This document shows, piece after piece, positions 15,170 to 21,358 of a stretch of 21,411 nucleotides of DNA. Numbering within the stretch: the first letter of the stretch is position 1; each line of letters opens with the position of its first letter. The notes below the pieces were generated by a model, which ran no database searches, was not told the origin of the DNA, and saw only the letters and a list, made by a program, of their open reading frames with translations. Both the position numbers and the translations under genes were made by a program. Source of the DNA: Dehalococcoidia bacterium SM23_28_2 (GTDB lineage: Bacteria > Chloroflexota > Dehalococcoidia > SM23-28-2); assembly GCA_001303545.1 (NCBI GenBank), contig LJUA01000010.1, forward strand, positions 1 to 21,411, read 5' to 3'.

Positions 15170-15580
15170 CTATTCAAAGGGTAGCTCCTCGGCCTCCGCC
15201 GTTTCCGACTCCCCTTCCCCCTCCCCTTCCTCAGGCAAGGGCGCACCTGGCGCTCGATCGAGGAATAGCACCCTGTCGGCGATCACCTCGTTACGAAAGC
15301 GCCGCTGGCCGTCGGGGGCTTCCCAGCTACGACTGCGCAGCCGTCCCTCTACATAGACCCGCCGTCCCTTCTGAAGGTACTGGCTGCACTGCTCGGCCAG
15401 ATTGCGCCAGCTTACGATGGTGAACCACTCGGTATCCTCCCGCCGTTCGCCATCGCGCGACGTGTATCTGAAGTTGGTAGCGACGCGGAAGGTGGTCATG
15501 GCGTCACCGCTGGCGGTGTAGCGCATCTCCGGATCGGTGCCCACATTGCCGATAATCATCAGCTTGTTCAGACCTGCCAT
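15170..15580 (-). CDS. ssb: Single-stranded DNA-binding protein
   Basis: SSB coats single-stranded DNA in replication, repair and recombination. The 136-aa protein has the OB fold signature: MAGLNKLMIIGNVGTDPEMRYT, then TTFRVATNFRY, EDTEWFTIVSWRNLAEQCSQYLQKGRRVYVEGRLRSRSWE. A short acidic linker ends in EELPFE, a slightly altered version of the protein-recruiting DDIPF tip with one extra residue at the end. Flanked by rpsF and rpsR in the usual order; 42 bases follow rpsF. Confidence 0.96.
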   Translation of the reverse strand: MAGLNKLMIIGNVGTDPEMRYTASGDAMTTFRVATNFRYTSRDGERREDTEWFTIVSWRNLAEQCSQYLQKGRRVYVEGRLRSRSWEAPDGQRRFRNEVIADRVLFLDRAPGAPLPEEGEGEGESETAEAEELPFE

Positions 15581-15622
15581 TGCGCCAGCTCCTCTCGCTC
15601 AGACCCAAGATGCCCGCGTACT

Positions 15623-15928
15623 TCAGGTGGCGGCGCTTTCGCTTTCTTCCAGACGCACCACCAGATAGCGGATTACCTCCTCTGTCAGCTCCAGGCTCGC
15701 TTCCAGATCGGTGATCTGCGTGGGGTCGAGCTTGAACTGGGTAAGGACGTAGTTGCCTTCGGTGTAGCGCTTGATGGGATAGGCCAGCTTTCTTCGGCCC
15801 CAGCGATCGACCTCGGCCACCTCTCCGCCGCGTCCGGTGATGAACTGCCCCACCTTATCGATAGTCCCAGGCACTTCCTCCTCGGGAACATCGGGGTTGA
15901 TGATCATCACCATCTCATATTGGCGCAA
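15623..15928 (-). CDS. rpsF: 30S ribosomal protein S6
   Basis: S6 binds the 30S platform as a heterodimer with S18. The 101-residue product reads MRQYEMVMIINPDVPEEEV, GGEVAEVDRWGRRKLAYPIKRYTEGNYVL and SLELTEEVIRYLVVRLEE, matching the family. The start is TTG at 15928, preceded by AGGAGGAG with about 9 bases of spacing. The next in-frame ATG would remove the conserved first strand. It is the first gene after the promoter at 16002-16030. Confidence 0.96.
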   Translation of the reverse strand: MRQYEMVMIINPDVPEEEVPGTIDKVGQFITGRGGEVAEVDRWGRRKLAYPIKRYTEGNYVLTQFKLDPTQITDLEASLELTEEVIRYLVVRLEESESAAT

Positions 15929-16001
15929 CGGCTCGTTCTCCTCCTCCCTAATAGCAGGCGAACCCGGAAGTCCACCCGCCGTGGATCACAGAACGCAGCG
16001 A

Positions 16002-16030
16002 ATTATAGCACGCGGCTGTTTCCATCACAA
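16002..16030 (-). promoter_or_regulatory. Strong sigma70-like promoter for rpsF-ssb-rpsR and downstream genes
   Basis: On the minus strand TTGTGA (16030-16025), a 17-base spacer and a perfect TATAAT (16007-16002) lie in the 133-base gap between glyA and rpsF. The leader of about 70 bases contains the hairpin TCCAC-GGCGG-GTGGA (15984-15970) and then the rpsF ribosome binding site. Many bacteria carry an S6:S18-binding element in this leader; I could not fit the known CCG-bulge structure convincingly. No terminator is visible downstream until after ccsA, so this promoter may serve rpsF through ccsA. Confidence 0.8.
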
Positions 16031-16062
16031 GCGAAGCGGCGTCAGACAAGTCTTGCTCACTC

Positions 16063-17310
16063 TCATCGGCTGGAGACGCCCGGCACCGGGAAGCTGCCGG
16101 CCAGCTCCGCCACCTCCCGGCGGACGGCCGCCGCCACCTTCTCATCCCCAATGTTGCTCAGGACGCGGACGATGAACGCGGCGATGCGGCGCATCTCGTC
16201 CGGGCCGCAGCCCCGGCTGGTAACAGCCGGAGTGCCGATGCGGATGCCGCTGCCCACTGTCGGCGGTCGCTCATCGTAGGGGATGGTGTTCTTGTTCACG
16301 GTGATGCCCACGGCGTCCAGCGCTAACTGGGCATCGCGGCCGGTGATCCCCTTCTCCCCCACGTCCACCAGCATCAGGTGGTTGTCGGTCCCGCCGGAGA
16401 CGAGGCGCAGACCGTGGCTCTGAAGCTCCTCCGCCAGCACTTTGGCATTCTCCACGATCCGCCGTTCATATTCGCCGAACTCCGGCCGCAGAGCCTCGCC
16501 GAAGCAGACGGCCTTGGCAGCGATACTGTGCATATGAGGCCCGCCCTGAGTGCCAGGGAACACGGCGCGATCGATGTTCTTGGCCAGGTCCGCCTTGCAG
16601 AGGATGAATGCGCCGCGAGGGCCGCGCAGGGTCTTGTGAGTGGTGGAAGTGACCACCTGGGCGTGGGGCACCGGCGACGGATGAAGGCCGGCAGCCACCA
16701 GGCCAGAGATGTGGGCTATGTCCGCCATTTGGTGGGCACCCACCTCATCAGCGATCTCCTGGCAGCGGGCGAAGTCGATGATCCGGGGATAGGCTGTAGC
16801 CCCTGTGACGATGACCTTGGGCTTGTGCTCGCGGGCGAGGGCGGCCATCGCGTCGTAGTCCAGAAGCTCCGTCTCCCGGTCGACGCCGTAGTGGACGAAA
16901 TTGTAGAGCTTCCCCGAGAAGTTGACATTAAGGCCATGGGTAAGGTGGCCGCCCTGCGCCAGGTCCATGCCCATCGCCGTGTCGCCCACCTCCAGGAGGG
17001 CGGTATAGGCAGCCCTGTTAGCCTCCGCGCCGCTATGGGGCTGGACGTTGGCATGCTCGGCGCCGAAGAGCTCCTTGAGCCGGCTGATGGCCAGCTCCTC
17101 CACCTCGTCCATATGCTGACAGCCGCCGTAGTAGCGCTTCCCCGGATAGCCCTCGGCGTACTTGGTGCTGAGGACAGTGCCCTCCGCTTCCAGAACGGCG
17201 GCGCTGGCATAGTTCTCCGAGGCGATGAGCTCAAAGCCCAGGCGGTTTCTCTCCTCCTCGCGCTCGATGATGGCCGCCAGCTCAGGGTCCTGCTTTTCCA
17301 GAACGCCCAT
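16063..17310 (-). CDS. glyA: Serine hydroxymethyltransferase
   Basis: GlyA interconverts serine and glycine with transfer of a one-carbon unit to tetrahydrofolate. The 415-residue product has FELIASENYASAAVLEAEG, KYAEGYPGKRYYGGCQ, VQPHSGAEANRAAY, and the PLP-lysine motif TSTTHKTLRGPRG (Lys226). The C-terminal IRIGTPAVTSRG is also intact. Length is normal. The ATG at 17310 follows an AGGGGG ribosome binding site. Its promoter lies upstream of an intrinsic terminator, suggesting control by attenuation. Confidence 0.98.
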   Translation of the reverse strand: MGVLEKQDPELAAIIEREEERNRLGFELIASENYASAAVLEAEGTVLSTKYAEGYPGKRYYGGCQHMDEVEELAISRLKELFGAEHANVQPHSGAEANRAAYTALLEVGDTAMGMDLAQGGHLTHGLNVNFSGKLYNFVHYGVDRETELLDYDAMAALAREHKPKVIVTGATAYPRIIDFARCQEIADEVGAHQMADIAHISGLVAAGLHPSPVPHAQVVTSTTHKTLRGPRGAFILCKADLAKNIDRAVFPGTQGGPHMHSIAAKAVCFGEALRPEFGEYERRIVENAKVLAEELQSHGLRLVSGGTDNHLMLVDVGEKGITGRDAQLALDAVGITVNKNTIPYDERPPTVGSGIRIGTPAVTSRGCGPDEMRRIAAFIVRVLSNIGDEKVAAAVRREVAELAGSFPVPGVSSR

Positions 17311-17337
17311 CTCTACCCCCTCGCCTTTTCAGTCCGC

Positions 17338-17382
17338 CAAACAAAAAGGCAGGCCACCCTTCGAAGGTCGTCGCTCCTGCCT
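17338..17382 (-). terminator. Intrinsic terminator in the glyA leader
   Basis: On the minus strand AGGCAGG (17382-17376) pairs with CCTGCCT (17353-17347), giving a 7-bp stem. The enclosed loop contains the palindrome CCTTCGAAGG (17367-17358), which can extend the structure. The stem runs straight into TTTTTGTTT (17347-17339). It ends only 28 bases before the glyA start codon and lies downstream of the promoter at 17439-17467. It therefore interrupts the glyA leader rather than merely ending the upstream gene. Confidence 0.75.
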
Positions 17383-17394
17383 ATCTGTCGCCGT

Positions 17395-17432
17395 CGATGT
17401 CTGCTTGAAGAGCGTTTACTCCTACCGATGTC
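17395..17432. repeat. Direct repeat of CGATGTC, 31 bp apart, in the glyA leader
   Basis: CGATGTC occurs at 17395-17401 and 17426-17432, a 31-bp register or about three helical turns. Both copies lie between the predicted start point of glyA transcription and the terminator. A seven-base repeat can arise by chance, but the position makes it a candidate for RNA pairing or protein binding. Confidence 0.3.
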
Positions 17433-17438
17433 AGCCCC

Positions 17439-17467
17439 AGTTTAGTCCAGAGGCCGTGCAGCGTCAA
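17439..17467 (-). promoter_or_regulatory. Sigma70-like promoter for glyA
   Basis: On the minus strand TTGACG (17467-17462) and TAAACT (17444-17439) are separated by exactly 17 bases. The -35 begins 13 bases after the stop codon of the preceding gene. Transcription from about 17432 would give a ~120-base leader carrying the terminator before the glyA ATG. Confidence 0.7.
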
Positions 17468-17480
17468 CGTTGGCCCTGGC

Positions 17481-18599
17481 CTACCGCCCCAGCCGACGGT
17501 CGTGCTCCTGCCAGGCGTGCTCCACCAGGGCCATCAGGCCGCCGGAGACCAGCGAGTGGCCGCCCAGCAGCACCGGTATGGGCGCCCGGCCGGCCGCCTG
17601 AGTGAACTCTCGCAGAAAGGGCTCCTCGATCTCCTCATGCCTGCCAACGTCCGAGAGGAAGCGATCGGCGCGGCTGGCCTCGATGCCCAGGTGAGCCAGA
17701 AGCACACGGCTGTCCAGGAAGGTGGCATCGGCCAGTTCCGCCAGGGTAGCGAAGAAGCGCTCCATCCCTACCTCAGCGAGGTAGAAGCCCAGCAGAGAGC
17801 GCGGCTGGCCGCTCTGAAGGCGGCGGTCGGCATGCATGCCCCGCTCCTCGGCGAAGAAACGCACCCGACAAGCCGTCTCCCTCTCCAGATATTGCCATAC
17901 CTGGCTGCCCACTCGGCCGGCCACTAGGACCTGCGCCCTGACGTCGGTGAAGTAGGCCAGCACTTGTCGATAGGGCGCAACGTCCAGTCGCCAGCCGTCG
18001 AGAAGGCGCTGCAAGCGAGGGCCGGATCCTCCTACCAGGGTCAGGATGGCCAGGTCGGAGGGCGAGTCGATGTCGAACTGGCTGGAGACGCTGCGGGGCA
18101 GTTGCCGCGGCGACAGGCCGGCTTGCTCGGCCAGCAGGCGGGCCAGAGAGTTGTCGCTGTCGGGCAAGTCGATCTTCTTGAGGGCCTCTCCCGGCGCGAA
18201 GGCCACCAGGTCGGCCGAGTAAAGGTTGTTGGTGATCACCAGGCCATCGTCTCGGCCCAGCTCCTGGGCGATACCCACGAACTCCTGCGCTGAGAGAAGG
18301 GGAAGACTGCCGCCGCTGAAATAGAGGAGCCTTTCCAGACCAAACCTATCGATTACCTCTGCCAGGCGGCGGCCGAAGTGGAAGGCTCCAGCGTCCACAT
18401 CCACAGCCACCGCCGGAGACAGGTCCGCCAGCCCTTCCCGCGAGTCGGTGACGAGGACAGCAGAGGCGAAGGCACCGGTGGAGAGGGCTCGCTCCAGACT
18501 ATCGAGCGTTGCGGCACGGCGAGCGGTGGCCGCCATCTCCTCCAAGGGGCTGCCGCTCAGGCCGCCCAGAAAGGCTACAAGGGTGGGAGCCTCAGACAA
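17481..18599 (-). CDS. Unrecognised 372-aa protein, N-terminal part nucleotidyltransferase-like
   Basis: I cannot name this protein. Residues ~1-190 alternate strands and helices as in the GT-A-fold nucleotidyltransferases of the MobA/CofC kind. LLYFSGGSLPLLSAQEF (91-107), VITNNLYSADLVAFAP (121-136) and especially FDIDSPSDLAIL (175-186) resemble segments of that fold. However the usual N-terminal glycine-rich nucleotide loop with RMG..K is absent; the protein begins TLVAFLGGLSGSPLEEMA. Residues ~205-372 look like a second alpha/beta domain (RAQVLVAGRVGSQVWQYLE, IPVLLGGHSLVSGGLMALVE). No signal peptide or membrane segment is seen. The likely start is TTG at 18599 with no good ribosome binding site, so the start is uncertain. 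It follows hpf by 25 bases and is probably cotranscribed. Confidence 0.75.
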   Translation of the reverse strand: MSEAPTLVAFLGGLSGSPLEEMAATARRAATLDSLERALSTGAFASAVLVTDSREGLADLSPAVAVDVDAGAFHFGRRLAEVIDRFGLERLLYFSGGSLPLLSAQEFVGIAQELGRDDGLVITNNLYSADLVAFAPGEALKKIDLPDSDNSLARLLAEQAGLSPRQLPRSVSSQFDIDSPSDLAILTLVGGSGPRLQRLLDGWRLDVAPYRQVLAYFTDVRAQVLVAGRVGSQVWQYLERETACRVRFFAEERGMHADRRLQSGQPRSLLGFYLAEVGMERFFATLAELADATFLDSRVLLAHLGIEASRADRFLSDVGRHEEIEEPFLREFTQAAGRAPIPVLLGGHSLVSGGLMALVEHAWQEHDRRLGR

Positions 18600-18624
18600 G
18601 TCATCAGATGGGAGAAACCCCTAC

Positions 18625-19209
18625 CTATAGCGCCTCGGGGATGATCATGCCGTACGTGCCATCGCGCCGCCGGTAGAGGAGGGCGTGAGTGTCGGCATCG
18701 GCGTCGAAGAAGAGGAAGAAATCGTGGCCAAGAAGCTCCATCTGCTCGATGGCCTCCTCCTCGGTCATCGGCTTCACTTGAAAGCGCTTGATTCGCACCA
18801 CCCGTCCCAGAACGATCTCCTCCTCTACCTCCTGCTCCTCTTCCTCCTCAACCTCCTCAGGCGCAGCGACCTTTCCGACCATAGCTGCCTCTCTGGCCTT
18901 GAGATGTCTATCGCTGCGGTACGCTTTCTCCTTATAGCGCCGCACCTGGCGGGTAAGGACATCGGCAGCAGCATCGAGGACCGGCAGCAGACGGGTCCCT
19001 CTCTCCTCCGCCCGCAGGTAGGTGCCGTTGCAGTTCACCGTTAGCTGAACCACGTATCGGTGGGCGTTCTCTCCCCCCTCTTGCTCCAGGTCAATGATGG
19101 CCTCATCCACCATGGGGAGATAGCGGCCCAAACGGCTCAGCTTGCTGGCAGCGTACTCCCGCAAGCTATCAGTGATAGCAACATGACGGGAACGAAAGGT
19201 GAGCTCCAT
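18625..19209 (-). CDS. hpf: Long-form ribosome hibernation promoting factor
   Basis: This protein inactivates ribosomes in slow growth by blocking the decoding site and, in the long form, by pairing two 70S ribosomes into 100S dimers. Residues 1-~98 form the S30AE/YfiA domain (MELTFRSRHVAITDSLREYA). Residues ~105-138 form a very acidic linker (EEVEEEEEQEVEEEIV). Residues ~139-190 form the C-terminal dimerisation domain (RIKRFQVKPMTEEEAIEQM, HDFFLFFDADADTHALLYRR). I choose the ATG at 19209 (194 aa), because an in-frame TTG at 19257 would lie at or upstream of the predicted transcription start. GGAGGGAGG precedes it. Confidence 0.95.
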   Translation of the reverse strand: MELTFRSRHVAITDSLREYAASKLSRLGRYLPMVDEAIIDLEQEGGENAHRYVVQLTVNCNGTYLRAEERGTRLLPVLDAAADVLTRQVRRYKEKAYRSDRHLKAREAAMVGKVAAPEEVEEEEEQEVEEEIVLGRVVRIKRFQVKPMTEEEAIEQMELLGHDFFLFFDADADTHALLYRRRDGTYGMIIPEAL

Positions 19210-19260
19210 CTCTGATCGATCCTCCCTCCGTATCCCCAGGCGGGGACCTCCCTTCAATGC

Positions 19261-19290
19261 ATTTTAGCAGCGAAGCCAGCCCCCTTTCAA
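19261..19290 (-). promoter_or_regulatory. Sigma70-like promoter for hpf
   Basis: On the minus strand TTGAAA (19290-19285), an 18-base spacer and TAAAAT (19266-19261) lie immediately after the comF stop codon. This gives a leader of about 45 bases before the hpf ATG and settles the choice of start codon. It also means hpf and the following gene can be expressed independently of comF. Confidence 0.7.
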
Positions 19291-19295
19291 GGAGA

Positions 19296-20003
19296 TCAGT
19301 CCTCGCGGGCGAAGGTGAGCGCCCACACGGAAACTGCGCCGGCCTGCCGCAGGGCGCGGGCGCAAGCATCGAGGGTGGCGCCGGTGGTCATCACGTCGTC
19401 GATGAGCAGAATGCGCCTGCCCTCCACCCGGCGGCGGTCGGCGATGAAGGCATCGGCCACGTTGCGCCTGCGTTCCTCTGCCTCGGCGCTGCGAGCCTGC
19501 GGCGGAGTGTTGCGACGGCGCGCCAGTCCTCGCCCGGCCAAAGGCAGGCCGCACAGGCGGGAAAGCTCTCGCGCCAACAGCGCCGACTGGTTGTAGCCCC
19601 GCAATCGCTGCCTTCTGCCGTAGAGCGGCACCGCCATTACAACCTCGGCCTCGATGGCCTCCGCCTCCAAACAGGGAGCCATGAGCTGCGCCATCGGCTT
19701 GGCCAGGGCGGAAAGGTGGTTGTACTTGAGAGCGTGTACCGTTTCCCGCGCCGCACCCTCATAGAGATAGAGCGAGCGCGCCCCCTGGAAGGCCGGCCTC
19801 TCCTCACGGCAGCGGCCACAGAGAGCTCCCTGGCGCTGAGGCTGCCAGCATATCGGGCAGCGCGGCGGCCGAGCGGAAGGCAATTCCGCCTGGCAGGCCT
19901 GGCAGAGGAACGAGCCGAAGGCCCCGCAGCCCACACAACGGGCCGGGAAGAGAACGTCCAGCACCGCCTGGCCCACGCGGGCCAGAGGAGATGGGCCCGC
20001 CAT
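19296..20003 (-). CDS. comF: ComF family phosphoribosyltransferase-like protein
   Basis: ComF proteins are needed for DNA uptake in competent bacteria, but homologues occur widely and the exact role is often unclear. The 235-aa product has an N-terminal set of four Cys pairs (C23/C26, C34/C37, C49/C52, C62/C65), a likely double zinc ribbon. Then come LKYNHLSALAKPMAQLM, MAVPLYGRRQRLRGYNQSALLA and the PRPP-binding motif ILLIDDVMTTGAT (198-210). The ATG at 20003 has GGGAGG just upstream and lies downstream of the TATAAT box; an in-frame ATG at 20072 is upstream of that box and is rejected. No other competence gene is in the window. Confidence 0.92.
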   Translation of the reverse strand: MAGPSPLARVGQAVLDVLFPARCVGCGAFGSFLCQACQAELPSARPPRCPICWQPQRQGALCGRCREERPAFQGARSLYLYEGAARETVHALKYNHLSALAKPMAQLMAPCLEAEAIEAEVVMAVPLYGRRQRLRGYNQSALLARELSRLCGLPLAGRGLARRRNTPPQARSAEAEERRRNVADAFIADRRRVEGRRILLIDDVMTTGATLDACARALRQAGAVSVWALTFARED

Positions 20004-20031
20004 CGATCGCCTCCCTGTCGCCGGTCTTAGT

Positions 20032-20037
20032 ATTATA
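20032..20037 (-). promoter_or_regulatory. TATAAT -10 box for comF
   Basis: A perfect TATAAT on the minus strand lies 28 bases upstream of the comF ATG, giving a leader of about 20 bases. I see no good -35 at 16-18 bases upstream (the sequence there is GC-rich), so this may be a weak or activator-dependent promoter. Confidence 0.5.
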
Positions 20038-20048
20038 CCGCCTTCGCC

Positions 20049-20078
20049 TTGCCCCGCCTGAAACGGCTGCATTAAACT
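20049..20078 (+). promoter_or_regulatory. Candidate promoter for moaD-moaE-NUDIX
   Basis: TTGCCC (20049-20054) and TAAACT (20073-20078) are separated by 18 bases and lie 17 bases before the moaD GTG start. The -10 is identical to the one proposed for glyA. A start point near 20085 would leave a leader of only about ten bases, with AGGAAAG as ribosome binding site. Confidence 0.45.
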
Positions 20079-20095
20079 GAGAGCAGGAAAGAATC

Positions 20096-20353
20096 GTGAA
20101 GATCAAGGTGAAATTCTTCGCCGCCCTCCACGACGCAACGGGCAGACGAGAGCTGAACCTGCAAGCGCAGGAAGGGCTGACGGCCGGCGAACTCTATCGC
20201 GACCTCTGCGCTCGCTTCCCCCGCCTGGCCGACTACGGCGGCGGCCTGATGCACAGCGTGAACGCCGAGTACGTCTCCCCTGACCATCCCCTGCGCGACG
20301 GCGATGAGGTAGCGTTCATCCCTCCTGTCAGCGGAGGCACCCATGCTCATTAG
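20096..20353 (+). CDS. moaD: Molybdopterin synthase small (sulfur carrier) subunit
   Basis: MoaD is a ubiquitin-like sulfur carrier whose C-terminal Gly-Gly is thiocarboxylated and donates sulfur, via MoaE, to make molybdopterin. The 85-aa product has the beta-grasp pattern: MKIKVKFFAALHDATGRREL, then the helix LTAGELYRDLCARFPRL, the VNAEYVSPDHPLRDGDEVAFIPPVSGG ending. The start is GTG at 20096. Unusually the Gly-Gly is followed by four more residues (THAH) before TAG, because the reading frame runs 11 bases into moaE. The GGAGG within the Gly-Gly codons also serves as the moaE ribosome binding site. Confidence 0.92.
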   Translation: MKIKVKFFAALHDATGRRELNLQAQEGLTAGELYRDLCARFPRLADYGGGLMHSVNAEYVSPDHPLRDGDEVAFIPPVSGGTHAH

Positions 20354-20777
20354 GATCACCGCCGACCCCCTCGACCCCCAACCGCTCGTCGAGCACGTCC
20401 GCCGCGACGAGAGCGGCGCCGTGGTCCTCTTCCTGGGCGTCGTGCGCAACACCAACCTGGGGCGGCGCGTCCTCCATCTAGAGTACGATGCCTACCCCCA
20501 GATGGCCGAGAAGGAGCTGCGCCAGGTAGCTGAGGAGGTCATCTCCCGCTGGCCGATCAGCGACATCGCCATCGCTCACCGAACCGGCCGACTGGAGATA
20601 GGGGAGACCAGCCTCATCGTCGCCGTCTCTTCCCCTCATCGCCAGGAGGCCTTCGAGGCCTGTCAGCATGTCGTGAACCGAATCAAGGAGGTCGTCCCCA
20701 TCTGGAAGAAGGAAGTGTGGGAGGGAGGCGAGAGCTGGATCGAGGGGGAGGGCCAGACCACTCGGCAGCCCCAATGA
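20343..20777 (+). CDS. moaE: Molybdopterin synthase large subunit
   Basis: MoaE carries the active site that converts precursor Z (cPMP) to molybdopterin using sulfur from MoaD. The 144-residue product shows ESGAVVLFLGVVRNTN, LHLEYDAYPQMAEKEL, IAIAHRTGRLEIGETSLIVAV, SPHRQEAFEACQHVVNRIKEVVPIWKKE and the conserved lysines of the PIWKKE motif. The ATG at 20343 overlaps moaD by 11 bases and the end overlaps the NUDIX gene by four (ATGA). The C-terminal tail (EGEGQTTRQPQ) is polar and probably disordered. Other molybdopterin genes (moaA, moaC, moeA) are not in the window. Confidence 0.96.
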   Translation: MLIRITADPLDPQPLVEHVRRDESGAVVLFLGVVRNTNLGRRVLHLEYDAYPQMAEKELRQVAEEVISRWPISDIAIAHRTGRLEIGETSLIVAVSSPHRQEAFEACQHVVNRIKEVVPIWKKEVWEGGESWIEGEGQTTRQPQ

Positions 20778-21358
20778 GCAGCTCCGATTTCGTCTCCAAC
20801 CCGCCCCGCTTCTGCCCTCGCTGCGGCGGTCACCTCAGCGAGCGCACTGTAGAGATGGAAGAGCGGCCCCGCCTGGTCTGCGATCAGTGCCAGCGCATCT
20901 TCTACATTAACCCCAAGGTGGTAGCGGGGATCATCATCGAGCGCGGCGGCCGCCTGCTGCTTCTCCGCCGCTCCATCGAGCCCCGCTACGGTAGCTGGAC
21001 CTTCCCCGCCGGCTTCATGGAGATCGACGAGACGGCCGAGGAAGCAGCCGCACGCGAGGCAGAGGAGGAGGTCGGGCTGACGGTGAAGGCGGGGCCGCTG
21101 GTGGGCGTCTACTCGCGGCCGGCGCCGGAGGCCCCGGGCATCCTGACCGTCGTCTTCCAGGGACAGAAGCCGAAGGGCCCGGTGAAGATCGGGCACGAGG
21201 CGCTGGAGGCCCGCTGGTTTGCCCCCGACGACATCCCCTGGGACGATCTCTCCTTCGAGACCACCCAGTGGGCCCTGCGCGACTGGCTGCGGGCTCGCGA
21301 GGACACTCGCCGCCGGCCTCAGCGAGCGGCCCGCCGTCCGCCCCGTCGCGGCGGCTGA
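20774..21358 (+). CDS. NUDIX hydrolase with N-terminal zinc ribbon
   Basis: NUDIX enzymes hydrolyse nucleoside diphosphates linked to another group; the substrate here is unknown. The 194-aa product has a zinc ribbon with Cys14/17 and Cys36/39, then the NUDIX domain. The NUDIX box runs from G80 to L102 and keeps every signature residue: G80, E86, R94-E95, E98-E99, G101. The combination of zinc ribbon and NUDIX resembles NADH pyrophosphatase (NudC) and ADP-ribose pyrophosphatase relatives, but the protein is shorter than NudC. The last ~20 residues are Arg/Pro-rich (TRRRPQRAARRPPRRGG). It is translationally coupled to moaE by an ATGA overlap. Confidence 0.92.
   Translation: MSSSDFVSNPPRFCPRCGGHLSERTVEMEERPRLVCDQCQRIFYINPKVVAGIIIERGGRLLLLRRSIEPRYGSWTFPAGFMEIDETAEEAAAREAEEEVGLTVKAGPLVGVYSRPAPEAPGILTVVFQGQKPKGPVKIGHEALEARWFAPDDIPWDDLSFETTQWALRDWLRAREDTRRRPQRAARRPPRRGG

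Noticed and set aside
17383..17440. Known glycine, ZTP, THF or SAM riboswitch in front of glyA
   Set aside because: I could not find the conserved cores I remember for any of these by eye, so I report only an unassigned leader with a terminator. A covariance search is needed to be sure.
19210..19257. TTG at 19257 as the hpf start
   Set aside because: It falls at or before the predicted transcription start, and the family begins at the MELTFRSRH segment encoded from 19209.
20004..20072. ATG at 20072 as the comF start
   Set aside because: It lies upstream of the TATAAT box, adds an unrelated Gly-rich stretch, and the ATG at 20003 has a good ribosome binding site.
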